DNA of 64,000 bases from Bartonella florencae (GTDB lineage: Bacteria; Pseudomonadota; Alphaproteobacteria; Rhizobiales; Rhizobiaceae). The stretch is taken from the NCBI RefSeq assembly GCF_000312525.1, contig NZ_HE997453.1, positions 213,051-277,050 on the forward strand. Reading direction: 5' to 3'. The translations under genes and the position numbers were made by a program. Below the pieces are notes generated by a model. That model worked only from the letters and a program-made list of their open reading frames with translations, was not told the origin of the DNA and made no database searches. Shown here one piece after another: positions 29,859 through 38,289 of the stretch (position 1 is its first letter; each line of letters starts with the position of its first letter).

Positions 29859-31145
29859 TCAGCAAAAACGATCCATTAAAGAAAACCAGTGCATTGCTAA
29901 AAATACAAGTGGATAGCGCAAAATTCTCCCCCCTGGAAAAGAAGAAATCTTTAAATCTTGAAACCAAGCAAAACGTTCACGTTTTCCAATCAACCATTCT
30001 GCATATAATTTTCCCATAAAAGGAGCAAGCATAACGCCATGCCCTGAATAACCGCCACAATAAGTCATCCTTGAGAAAAGTTGGCTAACATAAGGCATGC
30101 GTTCAACCGTGATGGCGACCGTCGCTCCCCAGTGATGGGTTAAATTAACAGAATGTAGATGAGGATAAATTTCAGTAATCTGCCGTCGTACTCGTTCCTC
30201 TAAATTTGTAGGATATTGATTATCGTAACTTTCTACTCCACCAAATAATAAGCGATTATCAATGCTTTTGCGAAAATAACGAACCATAAAGCGAGAATCA
30301 TCAACCGATTCACCACCTCGAAGAATCGAACACTCTTTTGGTAACGGTTCTGTTGCTCCAATATAAGAGCGAATAGAAAAAATCTTTTTCTCAATAAACC
30401 CTTGAAGTCCAAGCTTATATGCATTGGTCGCAAGTAAAACATGCTCCGCTGTTATATTGCCCTTTTCTGTTGTCACTCTCCAATGGCTACCATTGCACTC
30501 TAACGCTGTGACCCGTGTCTTCTCATAAAGCTTAGCACCAGCATTTTTTGCATTTTTTGCCAACCCAACGACAAGCTTTAAGGGATTGATGTGACCAGTA
30601 TCCGTATCATAAATCCCACCATAATAAAAAGAGGAGCCAAGTCGCTTTTCCGTTTCATCCCTATCCATAAAAGTAAGTCCGTGATAGCCATAACGCTGCA
30701 TCATCTCAATATGGCGTTGATAAGATGCTAGCGCACGTTTTTTATGAAACACAGAAAGTTGCCCTGCCATAAAATCACATTGACAATCAGACATCGCACA
30801 CCAAGATAAAATATCTCTTTTGGCTTCTTCAGCTAAATCAAACAATGCTTTGCTTCTCTCAAAACCATATTTTTTCTCTAGTGTTTCTACCCATTGCCGT
30901 TGCCCTGTTCCCAATTGGCCACCATTACGTCCTGAAGCACCATCACCAAAACGAGAAGCTTCACACAAAATAACATACACTCCAGCATTTGCTAAATGAT
31001 AAGCTGCAGAAAGCCCTGTCAATCCACCCCCAATAATAGCCACATCACACTGTGTCTGTTCACTTAAAAACGGATAAGATGGGCGCTCTTCTAAAGTATC
31101 TTCATACCAAGAAATTCCTGGAGAAATCGGATTATAACCAATCAT
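29859..31145 (-). CDS. FAD-dependent oxidoreductase, gamma-glutamylputrescine oxidase-like
   Basis: This 428-residue protein of the DAO family has an N-terminal dinucleotide-binding motif VAIIGGGLTGLSAAYHLA and the GASGRNGGQLGTGQR segment common to PuuB/OrdL-type enzymes. The C-terminal GYSGHGVMLAPFMGKLYAEWL motif closes the FAD domain. It starts 11 bases after the end of the glutamine-synthetase-like gene and is surely cotranscribed with it. That pairing matches PuuA-PuuB (gamma-glutamylation then oxidation of putrescine or another amine). The exact amine is not readable from sequence. Confidence 0.85.
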   Translation of the reverse strand: MIGYNPISPGISWYEDTLEERPSYPFLSEQTQCDVAIIGGGLTGLSAAYHLANAGVYVILCEASRFGDGASGRNGGQLGTGQRQWVETLEKKYGFERSKALFDLAEEAKRDILSWCAMSDCQCDFMAGQLSVFHKKRALASYQRHIEMMQRYGYHGLTFMDRDETEKRLGSSFYYGGIYDTDTGHINPLKLVVGLAKNAKNAGAKLYEKTRVTALECNGSHWRVTTEKGNITAEHVLLATNAYKLGLQGFIEKKIFSIRSYIGATEPLPKECSILRGGESVDDSRFMVRYFRKSIDNRLLFGGVESYDNQYPTNLEERVRRQITEIYPHLHSVNLTHHWGATVAITVERMPYVSQLFSRMTYCGGYSGHGVMLAPFMGKLYAEWLIGKRERFAWFQDLKISSFPGGRILRYPLVFLAMHWFSLMDRFC

Positions 31146-31156
31146 CGTAATAAACC

Positions 31157-32584
31157 TCAAACATTAAGCAAGAGATATTCGCGCTCCCATGGGCTAATGA
31201 CTTCCATAAAAGTTTCAAACTCTTGTCGTTTGATTGCAGCATAAGTACTTACAAATACATTTCCTAGAATAGCACGTATCGCTGTATCCTGTTCAAATAA
31301 ATTAACCGCTTCAATAAGACCACGTGGTAATTCAATATTACCAGCATTAACATTACTTGTTGTTGGCTCATCTGGCTCAAGCTTTTGTTGTAATCCGATG
31401 AGACCACAAGCCAAAGAAGCTGCAAGAGCTAAATAAGGATTAGCATCTGACGAAGGAAGCCTATTCTCAACACGCCGTGCTGAGGGAGCAGAGCGAGGTA
31501 CACGAAAAGCTGTGGTACGGTTATCATATCCCCATCGCAAATTAACAGGTGCTGAAACATCGGGCATGAGACGTCGATAAGAATTTACATAAGGAGCAAG
31601 CATCACAAGAACCCCTGGCATATGTTGTTGCAATCCACCAATAAAATGGCGAAAACAAACACTCTCTTCCCCATCTTTTTGTGTAAAAATATTCATACCT
31701 GTCTTCTTATTAACAACTGATTGGTGAATATGCATCGCAGAACCCGGCTGTCCTTGAATAGGCTTGGCCATAAAAGTTGCATACATATTATGCTTAAGTG
31801 CCGCTTCACGAATTGTGCGTTTGAACATAAAAACTTGATCAGCCAATTCAATCGGATCACCATGACGTAAATTGATTTCAAACTGGCCTGCACCTTCCTC
31901 ATGAATGAGCGTATCAATTTCTAGCCCTTGCGCTTCCGAAAAATGATAAATATCATCAATAAACTCATCAAACTCATTCACACCAGCAATTGAATAACCT
32001 TGTCCCCCACCAATTGAACGCCCAGAACGACCAACGGGAGGAACTAAAGGATAATCAGGATCAGGATTTTTCTCTACTAAATAAAACTCAATTTCTGGTG
32101 AAACAACCGGCTTTAGATCCATCTGTGTATAAAAGTTGACTACTTTTCGCAAAACATTTCGTGGGGTGTAATCCACAACCTGCCCATTTTGATAGACAAG
32201 ATCACAAATCACCTGTGCTGTTGGAGCATCTTCCCATGGCACAATGCTTAGCGTAGATAAATCAGGCTCAAGACGCAAATCACCATCTGTTTTAGGATAT
32301 TCAAAGCCATGACCATCTTCAGGATAATCTCCCGAAATTGTTGCCATAAAAACTGCTGAAGGCAATGCCAATGATGTTTCCGATGTAAATTTTTTAGAAA
32401 GCATCATCTTACCACGTGGCACACCTGCTTGATCAGGCGTGATACATTCAATATCTTCTACATTACGAAAAGCCAGCCACTGCGAAACTTGATGCCAATT
32501 GCTTACACCTCGTAAATTTTTAAGAAAACCAGAAACAGGCTTAGAACCCTTGTTTTTTATTTGTTTACCATTTTTCACAGCCAT
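31157..32584 (-). CDS. Glutamine synthetase family protein (PuuA-like)
   Basis: This 475-residue protein is of the glutamine synthetase superfamily. It shows the metal-binding PEIEFYLVEKNP, EEGAGQFEINL and the ATP/Glu segment MHIHQSVVNKKTG, with RWGYDNRTTAFRVPRS later and SSDANPYLALAASLACGLIGL near the end. The family branch with these variants includes gamma-glutamylputrescine synthetase; it is not the housekeeping GlnA, which has other loops. It is followed at once by a PuuB-like oxidase. Its upstream region is present in a second copy before the mccE-like gene (35012..35128). Confidence 0.85.
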   Translation of the reverse strand: MAVKNGKQIKNKGSKPVSGFLKNLRGVSNWHQVSQWLAFRNVEDIECITPDQAGVPRGKMMLSKKFTSETSLALPSAVFMATISGDYPEDGHGFEYPKTDGDLRLEPDLSTLSIVPWEDAPTAQVICDLVYQNGQVVDYTPRNVLRKVVNFYTQMDLKPVVSPEIEFYLVEKNPDPDYPLVPPVGRSGRSIGGGQGYSIAGVNEFDEFIDDIYHFSEAQGLEIDTLIHEEGAGQFEINLRHGDPIELADQVFMFKRTIREAALKHNMYATFMAKPIQGQPGSAMHIHQSVVNKKTGMNIFTQKDGEESVCFRHFIGGLQQHMPGVLVMLAPYVNSYRRLMPDVSAPVNLRWGYDNRTTAFRVPRSAPSARRVENRLPSSDANPYLALAASLACGLIGLQQKLEPDEPTTSNVNAGNIELPRGLIEAVNLFEQDTAIRAILGNVFVSTYAAIKRQEFETFMEVISPWEREYLLLNV

Positions 32585-32713
32585 AACATATCAACTTTAA
32601 AAATAATCAAGTCCTATTCTTATTATATCAGCCTTATATCAGCCATGTATGAATGACACGAAAAAAACTTATCAACGAATATTTTTAAAGAATGCTACAA
32701 CATTCATCAAGGG
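32582..32713. repeat. Copy A of duplicated 5' region (glutamine synthetase-like gene)
   Basis: This copy begins at the start codon of the glutamine-synthetase-like gene and runs upstream. The first ~50 bases are identical to copy B (35012..35128) except one base, including the ribosome site region and a TATAAT; further upstream similarity is lower, and copy A has an extra 11-base piece (TTATATCAGCC-like). Seen directly. Confidence 0.85.
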
Positions 32714-33244
32714 AAGAGAACCTTACACTCAATAAGCTATCCTATCAACTATAGTGAAAAATTGGTACTGCACGCTATACATCGGTGCTAACGTTCTGTT
32801 TGTAAAAAAACAAAAGGCCTAAAGCCATTCTGACAAGCAATAATCTTATAAAATCTCATAGTGGATGCTCAACGTAATTATTACATCTCTACTCTGAATG
32901 GACACAAAGAAGCGATACGCATCGCCACTTCTGCTTCCTAAATCTATACAGCAAAATACCCAATCATAGCATCTCATTAATTGCGACTTACCGCAACTTC
33001 GATAAACGCTTAAGACAACGAGAAGCAGTCAGTACTCGTGGACGGCTGAACGAAAGGCGAATTTCCTATTCTGCTAACAAATCTAGCTTGATTTAAAAGC
33101 ACTATCCCCCCTCAATGATTTTTTTGCCCCTCTCCAGACGCTGTACATATGACTTCTTATTTGCGCAGTTGAATTTTATTCAACATTGACAATTTACCTC
33201 ATCGGTACAAACCCACATAGTATACCAAGAAATAATTTTGTTAG
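32714..33244. other. Intergenic region at island edge
   Basis: This spacer lies between the duplicated promoter region and the end of mccE. It holds the first 35-bp island repeat (32763..32797). No intact gene or clear relic could be read in the rest. Confidence 0.45.
32763..32797. repeat. 35-bp direct repeat, left edge of island
   Basis: This 35-base sequence, TGGTACTGCACGCTATACAT followed by a further 15 bases, recurs at 45529..45563 in the same orientation with one mismatch. The flanking bases differ between the two copies. They bracket the accessory region that holds the microcin C-like and radical SAM genes. Confidence 0.85.
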
Positions 33245-35014
33245 TTAATCACACAGTATAAAGCTATAAATATTCTGATCATGAAAAACTCCATTCAACA
33301 ATTCAGCTTTTCTCAATCTGCCCTCAAGTTCAAAGCCACAGCGCTGTGCTACTGCGTTGCTTCTCTGGTTGTCTACTGAGCATTTTATGACAAATCTTTT
33401 TATTTCGCCAGATTTCAAATAAGATTGTATCAAGGCCTTCACAGACTTAGTGATAATCCCTTTTCCTTGAAGTTTTAAATCAAGCCAATAGCCGATATAA
33501 GCAGTCTTATTACCACTATCAATGCTATTGAAAGAAAGTAATCCCACTGGAACTTCATCAAATAAAATAGCATATGTTTTTCCATCATTCTTCTGATGTT
33601 GCAAAAAGCAAACGTCAAGAAAAATAGCTTCATCATGTTCATTCGTAACATAACGTGGCCAAGCCATATATTGATTTAATTCCTTTCTATTACGATCTAT
33701 GATCTTAAAAAGTTCGGAAGCGTATCTCGAGGACGCAGGTGCGAGCTGGATATTTTTATCCACACTAATAGCTTCCTCTGCATGCAATAGATCCACTCGT
33801 CCAGCTGGTAAGGCATTTTCTGCAAGCCTAGCGGTTACGATTTCTTTTTTGTATAAAGCGTATACGGGAGGTTTAAAACGCGTCCATTCATTAGCAGTTT
33901 GTAAATTATAAGAACCGCAACCGCGAATAATAAACAACTGATCTTTACCCAAACCATAATCTGCCTTGGGAAAAAGGCAATCATTTTCAAAACTGTTAAA
34001 ACCTACTAAGATCTGACCATGTTTACTACAAGCGTTTTTTTTCTCTTCTAACGGCACAAGCGAATGATGCCAAACACGCACAGAAGGTATCCAGTTAATG
34101 CCAAGATTTGTCTGTATGATATCAACCTGACCGCGCTTTTTAATACTCACAGTTCGCCCTACAACATAACCATGATCTTCGCTGATATACCTACCAGGCT
34201 TAAAAATCAATTTCCATCTGGCCGGTAAAGTGGGGTCTTGTTCAGATAAAACATTAAAAACTCCTTGGAAAAGCTCCCGTGATTTCGTAGCTGTAACTTC
34301 AGCATCTGCTGACAAGGAATCTGCTGGAAATCCGTCCCCCATATCAAGATGCCCTCCCTTAGGCATATTTTTTAAAAGGAAGGGAAGCCAATCACGCAAG
34401 TTCTCAATAATTCGTGCCGGACTTTCCAAATTTGAACCGATATGAAGATGAAAGCCCTTAAGATAAACATTCTTGCAAGATTGCAGCAAGGGAACGATTT
34501 CTTCCTCAAATTCTTCCACGGTCACTCCAAAACGAGAACGCTGGCTATTTTTGTAAAAATGCGCCAATCTTAAGCCCAGACCCACTACACGGTCAGTATC
34601 AGAAACCAGATCAATTATGGCCTTGAGTTCGTGCGGACTGTCGACATGAATCAGTGCATTTTTAGCAATCCCTTGAGAAAGATCGTTGAGAGATTTATAA
34701 GGCCCATCCAATACAATCCTATCGCCAGTAAAACCAGCCTTTAAAGCTAGCTGAAGCTCATCTGCCGAGCATACTTCTGTACAGAGTCCGTTCTCAGCGA
34801 TTAGTCGCAACAACAAACCTAAGGAGCATGACTTAACCGAAACAGCAATAACTGCGTCCAGAAAATATTGCTGACAGACCGCTTGCAAACACAGAACCCG
34901 TTCCAGTGCAGAATCAACATCGAATATAAAAAACGGCTCGTCGCCATAAGGCTGGCGTTCACACAGCTGTTTAGCTGCCGTGATGATATTTTGATTTACT
35001 ATTTTTTGCGTCAT
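33245..35014 (-). CDS. mccE: MccE-like fusion: PLP decarboxylase plus GNAT acetyltransferase
   Basis: This 589-residue protein fuses two domains. Residues ~1-410 are a fold-type III PLP decarboxylase related to LysA/ornithine decarboxylase: Lys61 in AVSVKSC (PLP lysine), CTEVCSADEL, HLHIGSN (190-195), DMGDGFP, FKPGRYI. The usual C-x-S-x-D loop is replaced by FNSFEND. Residues ~415-589 are a RimJ/RimL-type GNAT domain with the acetyl-CoA loop LQGKGI and NQRSNAVAQRCGFELEGRLR. The same fusion is known as MccE in microcin C clusters: the N-part decarboxylates the aminopropyl donor, and the C-part acetylates toxic aminoacyl-nucleotides, giving immunity. Both domains look intact. No mccD, needed for the aminopropyl group, is in the window. 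The start lies at the edge of the duplicated promoter copy B. Confidence 0.85.
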   Translation of the reverse strand: MTQKIVNQNIITAAKQLCERQPYGDEPFFIFDVDSALERVLCLQAVCQQYFLDAVIAVSVKSCSLGLLLRLIAENGLCTEVCSADELQLALKAGFTGDRIVLDGPYKSLNDLSQGIAKNALIHVDSPHELKAIIDLVSDTDRVVGLGLRLAHFYKNSQRSRFGVTVEEFEEEIVPLLQSCKNVYLKGFHLHIGSNLESPARIIENLRDWLPFLLKNMPKGGHLDMGDGFPADSLSADAEVTATKSRELFQGVFNVLSEQDPTLPARWKLIFKPGRYISEDHGYVVGRTVSIKKRGQVDIIQTNLGINWIPSVRVWHHSLVPLEEKKNACSKHGQILVGFNSFENDCLFPKADYGLGKDQLFIIRGCGSYNLQTANEWTRFKPPVYALYKKEIVTARLAENALPAGRVDLLHAEEAISVDKNIQLAPASSRYASELFKIIDRNRKELNQYMAWPRYVTNEHDEAIFLDVCFLQHQKNDGKTYAILFDEVPVGLLSFNSIDSGNKTAYIGYWLDLKLQGKGIITKSVKALIQSYLKSGEIKRFVIKCSVDNQRSNAVAQRCGFELEGRLRKAELLNGVFHDQNIYSFILCD

Positions 35015-35128
35015 AACATATCAACTTTAAAAATAATCAAGTCCTATTCCTATTATATCAGCCACGTATGAATGACATGAAAAAACTTCTCAACTTAATT
35101 TTTATGGAATGTATAACTTCTATCAAGG
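35012..35128. repeat. Copy B of duplicated 5' region (in front of mccE-like gene)
   Basis: This copy matches the upstream region of the glutamine-synthetase-like gene (32582..32713) from the start codon outward. It includes TATAAT (reverse orientation) and probably supplies promoter and ribosome site to mccE. Seen directly; the functional reading is inference. Confidence 0.85.
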
Positions 35129-35242
35129 TAAAAGTGCAAACGAGCGTGGCCATCGCCTCTAGCTTCTTGCCAATATTGTTTGACAGCCAACAGAAAATTC
35201 GTAACATCCAGCAGTAAAAGGCACGTTTTAAGAAGGTACCAA

Positions 35243-36270
35243 ATGCCCCCTAAAAAATTAATCATCCGCAATAGCACTGCTGAATTTCTGATTTTCACTC
35301 AACAAGCGGGTGAAGAAGGCATTGAAGTTCGCTATGAAAATGATACGATCTGGCTTAGTCAAAAGCTTATGGCAGAGTTATTCAGCGTAGACGTCCGTAC
35401 AATCAGCGAACATTTAAAAAATATATTTGAAACTCAAGAATTAGATGAAAACGCAGTTATCCGGAAAATCCGGATAACTGCCTCTGATAGTAAAAACTAT
35501 AATACTCAATTTTACAACCTAGATGCCATTATCGCTGTTGGATATCGGGTCAACTCCAAACGCGCGACACAATTTCGACAATGGGCAACGCAAATACTAC
35601 GTGACTTTGCAATTAAAGGCTATGTTATAGACAAAAAGCGCCTTGAAAACGGACAGGCTCTTAATGAAGACTATTTCGAACATTTACTCGCTGAAATAAG
35701 AGAAATTCGCCTTAGTGAACGACGTTTTTATCAAAAAATTACGGATATTTATACAACCAGTATAGATTATAACAAAGATGCGCCAACAACACGCGAATTT
35801 TTCAAAAAAGTTCAGAATAAGCTGCATTTTGCTGTGCACGGACACACAGCAGCTGACTGATTGCTACGCGAGCAGACAGCAACAAAAAACATATGGGCTT
35901 AGTAACGTGGGAGAATTCTCCACATGGTAAAATTGTAAAAACCGATGTCACAGTTGCTAAAAACTACCTAACACAAGATGAATTGAAACAGCTTGGCTTA
36001 ATTGTTAGTGCTTATCTTGATTTAGCAGAGAGTCGCGCCAAGCGAAAAATGCCAATGACTATGGAAGATTGGGCAAAACAATTAGATAAGCTCCTCGAGC
36101 TAGACGAACGGAATATTTTACAAAATGCTGGAACAATCACAGCAAAAATTGCCAAAGAACATGCCGAAACTGAATTTGAAAAATACCGAATCGTTCAGGA
36201 TAAATTATTTAAATCTGATTTTGATAAAGAAATTAAAGCCCTTGAAAAACCTAAGCGTAAAAAATGGTGA
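35243..36270 (+). pseudogene. RhuM-family protein, frameshifted
   Basis: This gene resembles the 'virulence RhuM' family, found in genomic islands and often near restriction-modification genes. It starts at MPPKKLIIRN with AGAAGG in front. The first 206 residues include the KilA-N/BRO-like N-terminal region IWLSQKLMAELFSVDVRTISEHLKNIF and VGYRVNSKRATQFRQWATQ, ending at FAVHGHTAAD and a stop at ~35858. The remainder (LIATRADSNKKHMGLVTWEN to 36270) is in another frame; one missing base near 35857 explains the break. It points against its neighbours and lies where the mccB gene has been truncated, so it probably arrived later. The function of the family is unknown. Confidence 0.85.
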
Positions 36271-36286
36271 CTAAGCTCGCGATGTG

Positions 36287-36698
36287 TCTACAGCAGCTAA
36301 AAGGGCTGATACGTTAGAACCACTGCACCTGCACCGATCACCCCAATTTTAGCCTGCTGTAAAGACCGCATAGCAAGATCATGATCTACTCCTGCCATAT
36401 CCAAAAACAATCCATGTCTAACGTATCTATCCTGTTCCCAAACAGTAGATACAATCTTATACTCCATAAGCTCTTGTAACAATACATCAATATCATAAGC
36501 CTCTTGATAGGCTCGTTCGTGCTATTTCTGGCTCATAGCAGCTCAATCATTTGGCACATTTAAATCGGTAAGCATCTCTCCTAAAAACGATGGACAACTA
36601 TCAATTTTGATGAAATCCATATAAGATAACCCACACACTATTTTTTCCTGTGTCTTTATGTAAGACATAGGCAAGGCCCTGTTCAACTGTATCTTCAT
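36287..36698 (-). pseudogene. mccB: MccB-like adenylyltransferase, decayed remnant
   Basis: A minus-strand remnant begins with ATG three bases after the MccC-like gene ends (TGAGAATG). It reads MKIQLNRALPMSYIKTQEK and on to LNVPND before a stop. After a shift it continues LMEYKIVSTVWEQDRYVRHGLF and DLAMRSLQQAKIGVIGAG, then another shift gives GGSNVSALLAAV. The DRYVRHGLF...IGVIGAGG pattern is that of ThiF/MccB enzymes (compare NRYSRNF...VVILGCGG in MccB). MccB adenylylates the C-terminal Asn of the precursor peptide. At least two disruptions and loss of the whole catalytic C-terminal part make this nonfunctional. The truncation edge abuts the RhuM-type gene. Confidence 0.75.
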
Positions 36699-36700
36699 TC

Positions 36701-37951
36701 TCAACCTTTCTCGTCTTTTATTAACTTTTTATCAGTATAAAGCCAGGCCAAATTAAGCGGGATAACCAAACATATACAAAGCAAAGCGAAACAAAAAGCT
36801 GCTTCTATACCAATATTACTGGCCAACCAACCAATCAGCACAAGCGCCAAAATACCAAAAATACGTGCAAGAAAACTAACAATGGATAAAACCGTATTCG
36901 CATTCTTTTGTTGAATATGTTTAAAAAATTCTGATTCAAACTGTGTCACAGGGACAGAAAAAAAACTGTGAAATATGGTGAATAAAATAATAGGGGCCCA
37001 ACTGTTTGCGACGAGAAGCAGAGCAAGCATAACAAAAGCACTCAGAACGAGTGACCACAAAGTTATCGCCATAGGAGCATATTTTTGCATAAGAGATTTA
37101 ATGACAAAGCGATTAAATAAGTATTTGACAAAACTATAAGATACAAAGCATAGGCCAAGAATAAGAATTTTAGTCTTCCCTGTTGCATTGTCCAATACGC
37201 CTGTTTGTCCCAAAATAAAAGGTTGCCAAAAATGAAATATTGGCTGCAAGGCAGCAACAATAAAACCACATATCAATATATAATATAACCCGATTTTTGA
37301 GGTTACTAAATCAGAAAAAGCTTCTGTTGCATGCAACAAAGAACCTGAGTTTCTTAGCTGACTACTCCAAACGGATGCAATCCCTATCCCCGTCAGCCGA
37401 CTAAACCAGAATACAAGCACGAGAAACCCAAAAGAACAAAAATAATATGCCGACTGATAATTATCCATACACAAAACAATAAGAACACCTAGCGCACCAG
37501 CAACCATATTCATGAATGCTATTAGTTCCCGCTTATAGGCGTTTACTTGGTGATAGACCAAACTACCCTTGTAAAGACCGCCGTCGATTAAACCTTTAAT
37601 CCACGCGCTATCAGCGCCAGAACACAAAGCAAAGGCTAAAGCATAAATAATTTCTGCCGGAATTAAGACAGAAAGATTAGGCGTGTAGATACATAAAAAG
37701 AAGAAGAGTGAAAAAAAGAAACATGAAAAGATAACATTTTGTTTAACGCCGATTTTATCTCCTAAAACCCCACAAGGCACTTCAAAAATACAAATAGCCA
37801 CGCTAAACACAATTTGCAATAAAGCGAGCTGCGTTATACTAATGCCCATAGACAATAGAAAAAAAGCATGGAAAGAACCCGTAATCAGCCGAACCCCGCT
37901 CATTGCTGCACAGCCATAGAGCAATTTTTTAACTTCATAATCTATCGTCAT
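36701..37951 (-). CDS. mccC: MFS exporter, MccC-like
   Basis: This 416-residue protein is a 12-helix major facilitator transporter, with motif A in the form GVLGDKIGVKQ (about residues 60-70). It lies directly after the precursor gene and before the mccB relic, the position expected for MccC, the exporter that pumps microcin C out and gives partial immunity. The ATG at 37951 is preferred to a TTG four codons earlier. It is intact. A hairpin (37967..38004) separates it from mccA. The match to MccC rests on family, neighbours and size rather than on a unique signature. Confidence 0.75.
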   Translation of the reverse strand: MTIDYEVKKLLYGCAAMSGVRLITGSFHAFFLLSMGISITQLALLQIVFSVAICIFEVPCGVLGDKIGVKQNVIFSCFFFSLFFFLCIYTPNLSVLIPAEIIYALAFALCSGADSAWIKGLIDGGLYKGSLVYHQVNAYKRELIAFMNMVAGALGVLIVLCMDNYQSAYYFCSFGFLVLVFWFSRLTGIGIASVWSSQLRNSGSLLHATEAFSDLVTSKIGLYYILICGFIVAALQPIFHFWQPFILGQTGVLDNATGKTKILILGLCFVSYSFVKYLFNRFVIKSLMQKYAPMAITLWSLVLSAFVMLALLLVANSWAPIILFTIFHSFFSVPVTQFESEFFKHIQQKNANTVLSIVSFLARIFGILALVLIGWLASNIGIEAAFCFALLCICLVIPLNLAWLYTDKKLIKDEKG

Positions 37952-37966
37952 TAATACATCCAAAAG

Positions 37967-38004
37967 CTATAAAGCTGGCAGCTTTTTTGCCACCAGCTTT
38001 ATAG
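37967..38004 (-). terminator. Stem-loop between mccA and mccC
   Basis: A perfect 12-bp inverted repeat (CTATAAAGCTGG ... CCAGCTTTATAG) with a 14-base loop lies 12 bases after the mccA stop. In the transcribed direction it is followed by CTTTT, so partial termination is likely. In the E. coli mcc operon, a hairpin between mccA and mccB gives excess mccA transcript over the downstream genes. The same role is inferred here. Confidence 0.7.
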
Positions 38005-38015
38005 TTTTAAAAATC

Positions 38016-38138
38016 TCAATTCAGAAGGGTGCGTCGAGTAGCCATTTTCTGCTCATTTGACAGAGTTTTGAGCGCAGTAACATCAACCCGCTTAATTTGA
38101 ATTTTTTTCAGTGGTTTATACATATCTTTAGTTTTCAT
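38016..38138 (-). CDS. mccA: Microcin C-like precursor peptide
   Basis: This 40-codon gene encodes a basic peptide beginning MKTKDMYKPLKK and ending MATRRTLLN. An excellent ribosome site (AGGAGG, seven bases before ATG) and a promoter candidate upstream support expression. The peptide ends in Asn, the residue MccB enzymes convert to a nucleotide-linked form in microcin C (E. coli MRTGNAN). Its position, first in a run with an MFS exporter, an MccB remnant and an MccE-like fusion, and the hairpin just downstream both fit. Longer MccA precursors (around 40 residues) are known from Yersinia-type clusters. It is shorter than usual ORF cut-offs. Without mccB it may now be unprocessed. Confidence 0.75.
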   Translation of the reverse strand: MKTKDMYKPLKKIQIKRVDVTALKTLSNEQKMATRRTLLN

Positions 38139-38190
38139 AACTTTACCTCCTGTATTAAATGAAAACAATTAAATTTAACATGAAGCACAT

Positions 38191-38222
38191 ACTATAGCTA
38201 CTTTATAGCTACCTTTTGTCAA
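38191..38222 (-). promoter_or_regulatory. Candidate mcc promoter with tandem GTAGCTATA repeats
   Basis: Upstream of mccA, reading on the minus strand, are TTGACA (38217-38222) and TATAGT (38191-38196), separated by 20 bases, slightly long for a sigma-70 promoter. The spacer contains two direct copies of GTAGCTATA separated by two bases (38193-38201 and 38204-38212), which might be a regulator site. The leader would be about 50 bases. Confidence 0.45.
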
Positions 38223-38289
38223 TTTATTATCTTGGTATAAAAAGCTTTGCTCTTCCCCCGCGCTCATATTAAAGTATTTCATGCACCAA

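Noticed and set aside
33245..35014. Calling the fusion protein diaminopimelate decarboxylase (lysA)
   Set aside because: The conserved C-x-S-x-D loop is altered, a GNAT domain is fused, and the neighbours fit a microcin C locus.
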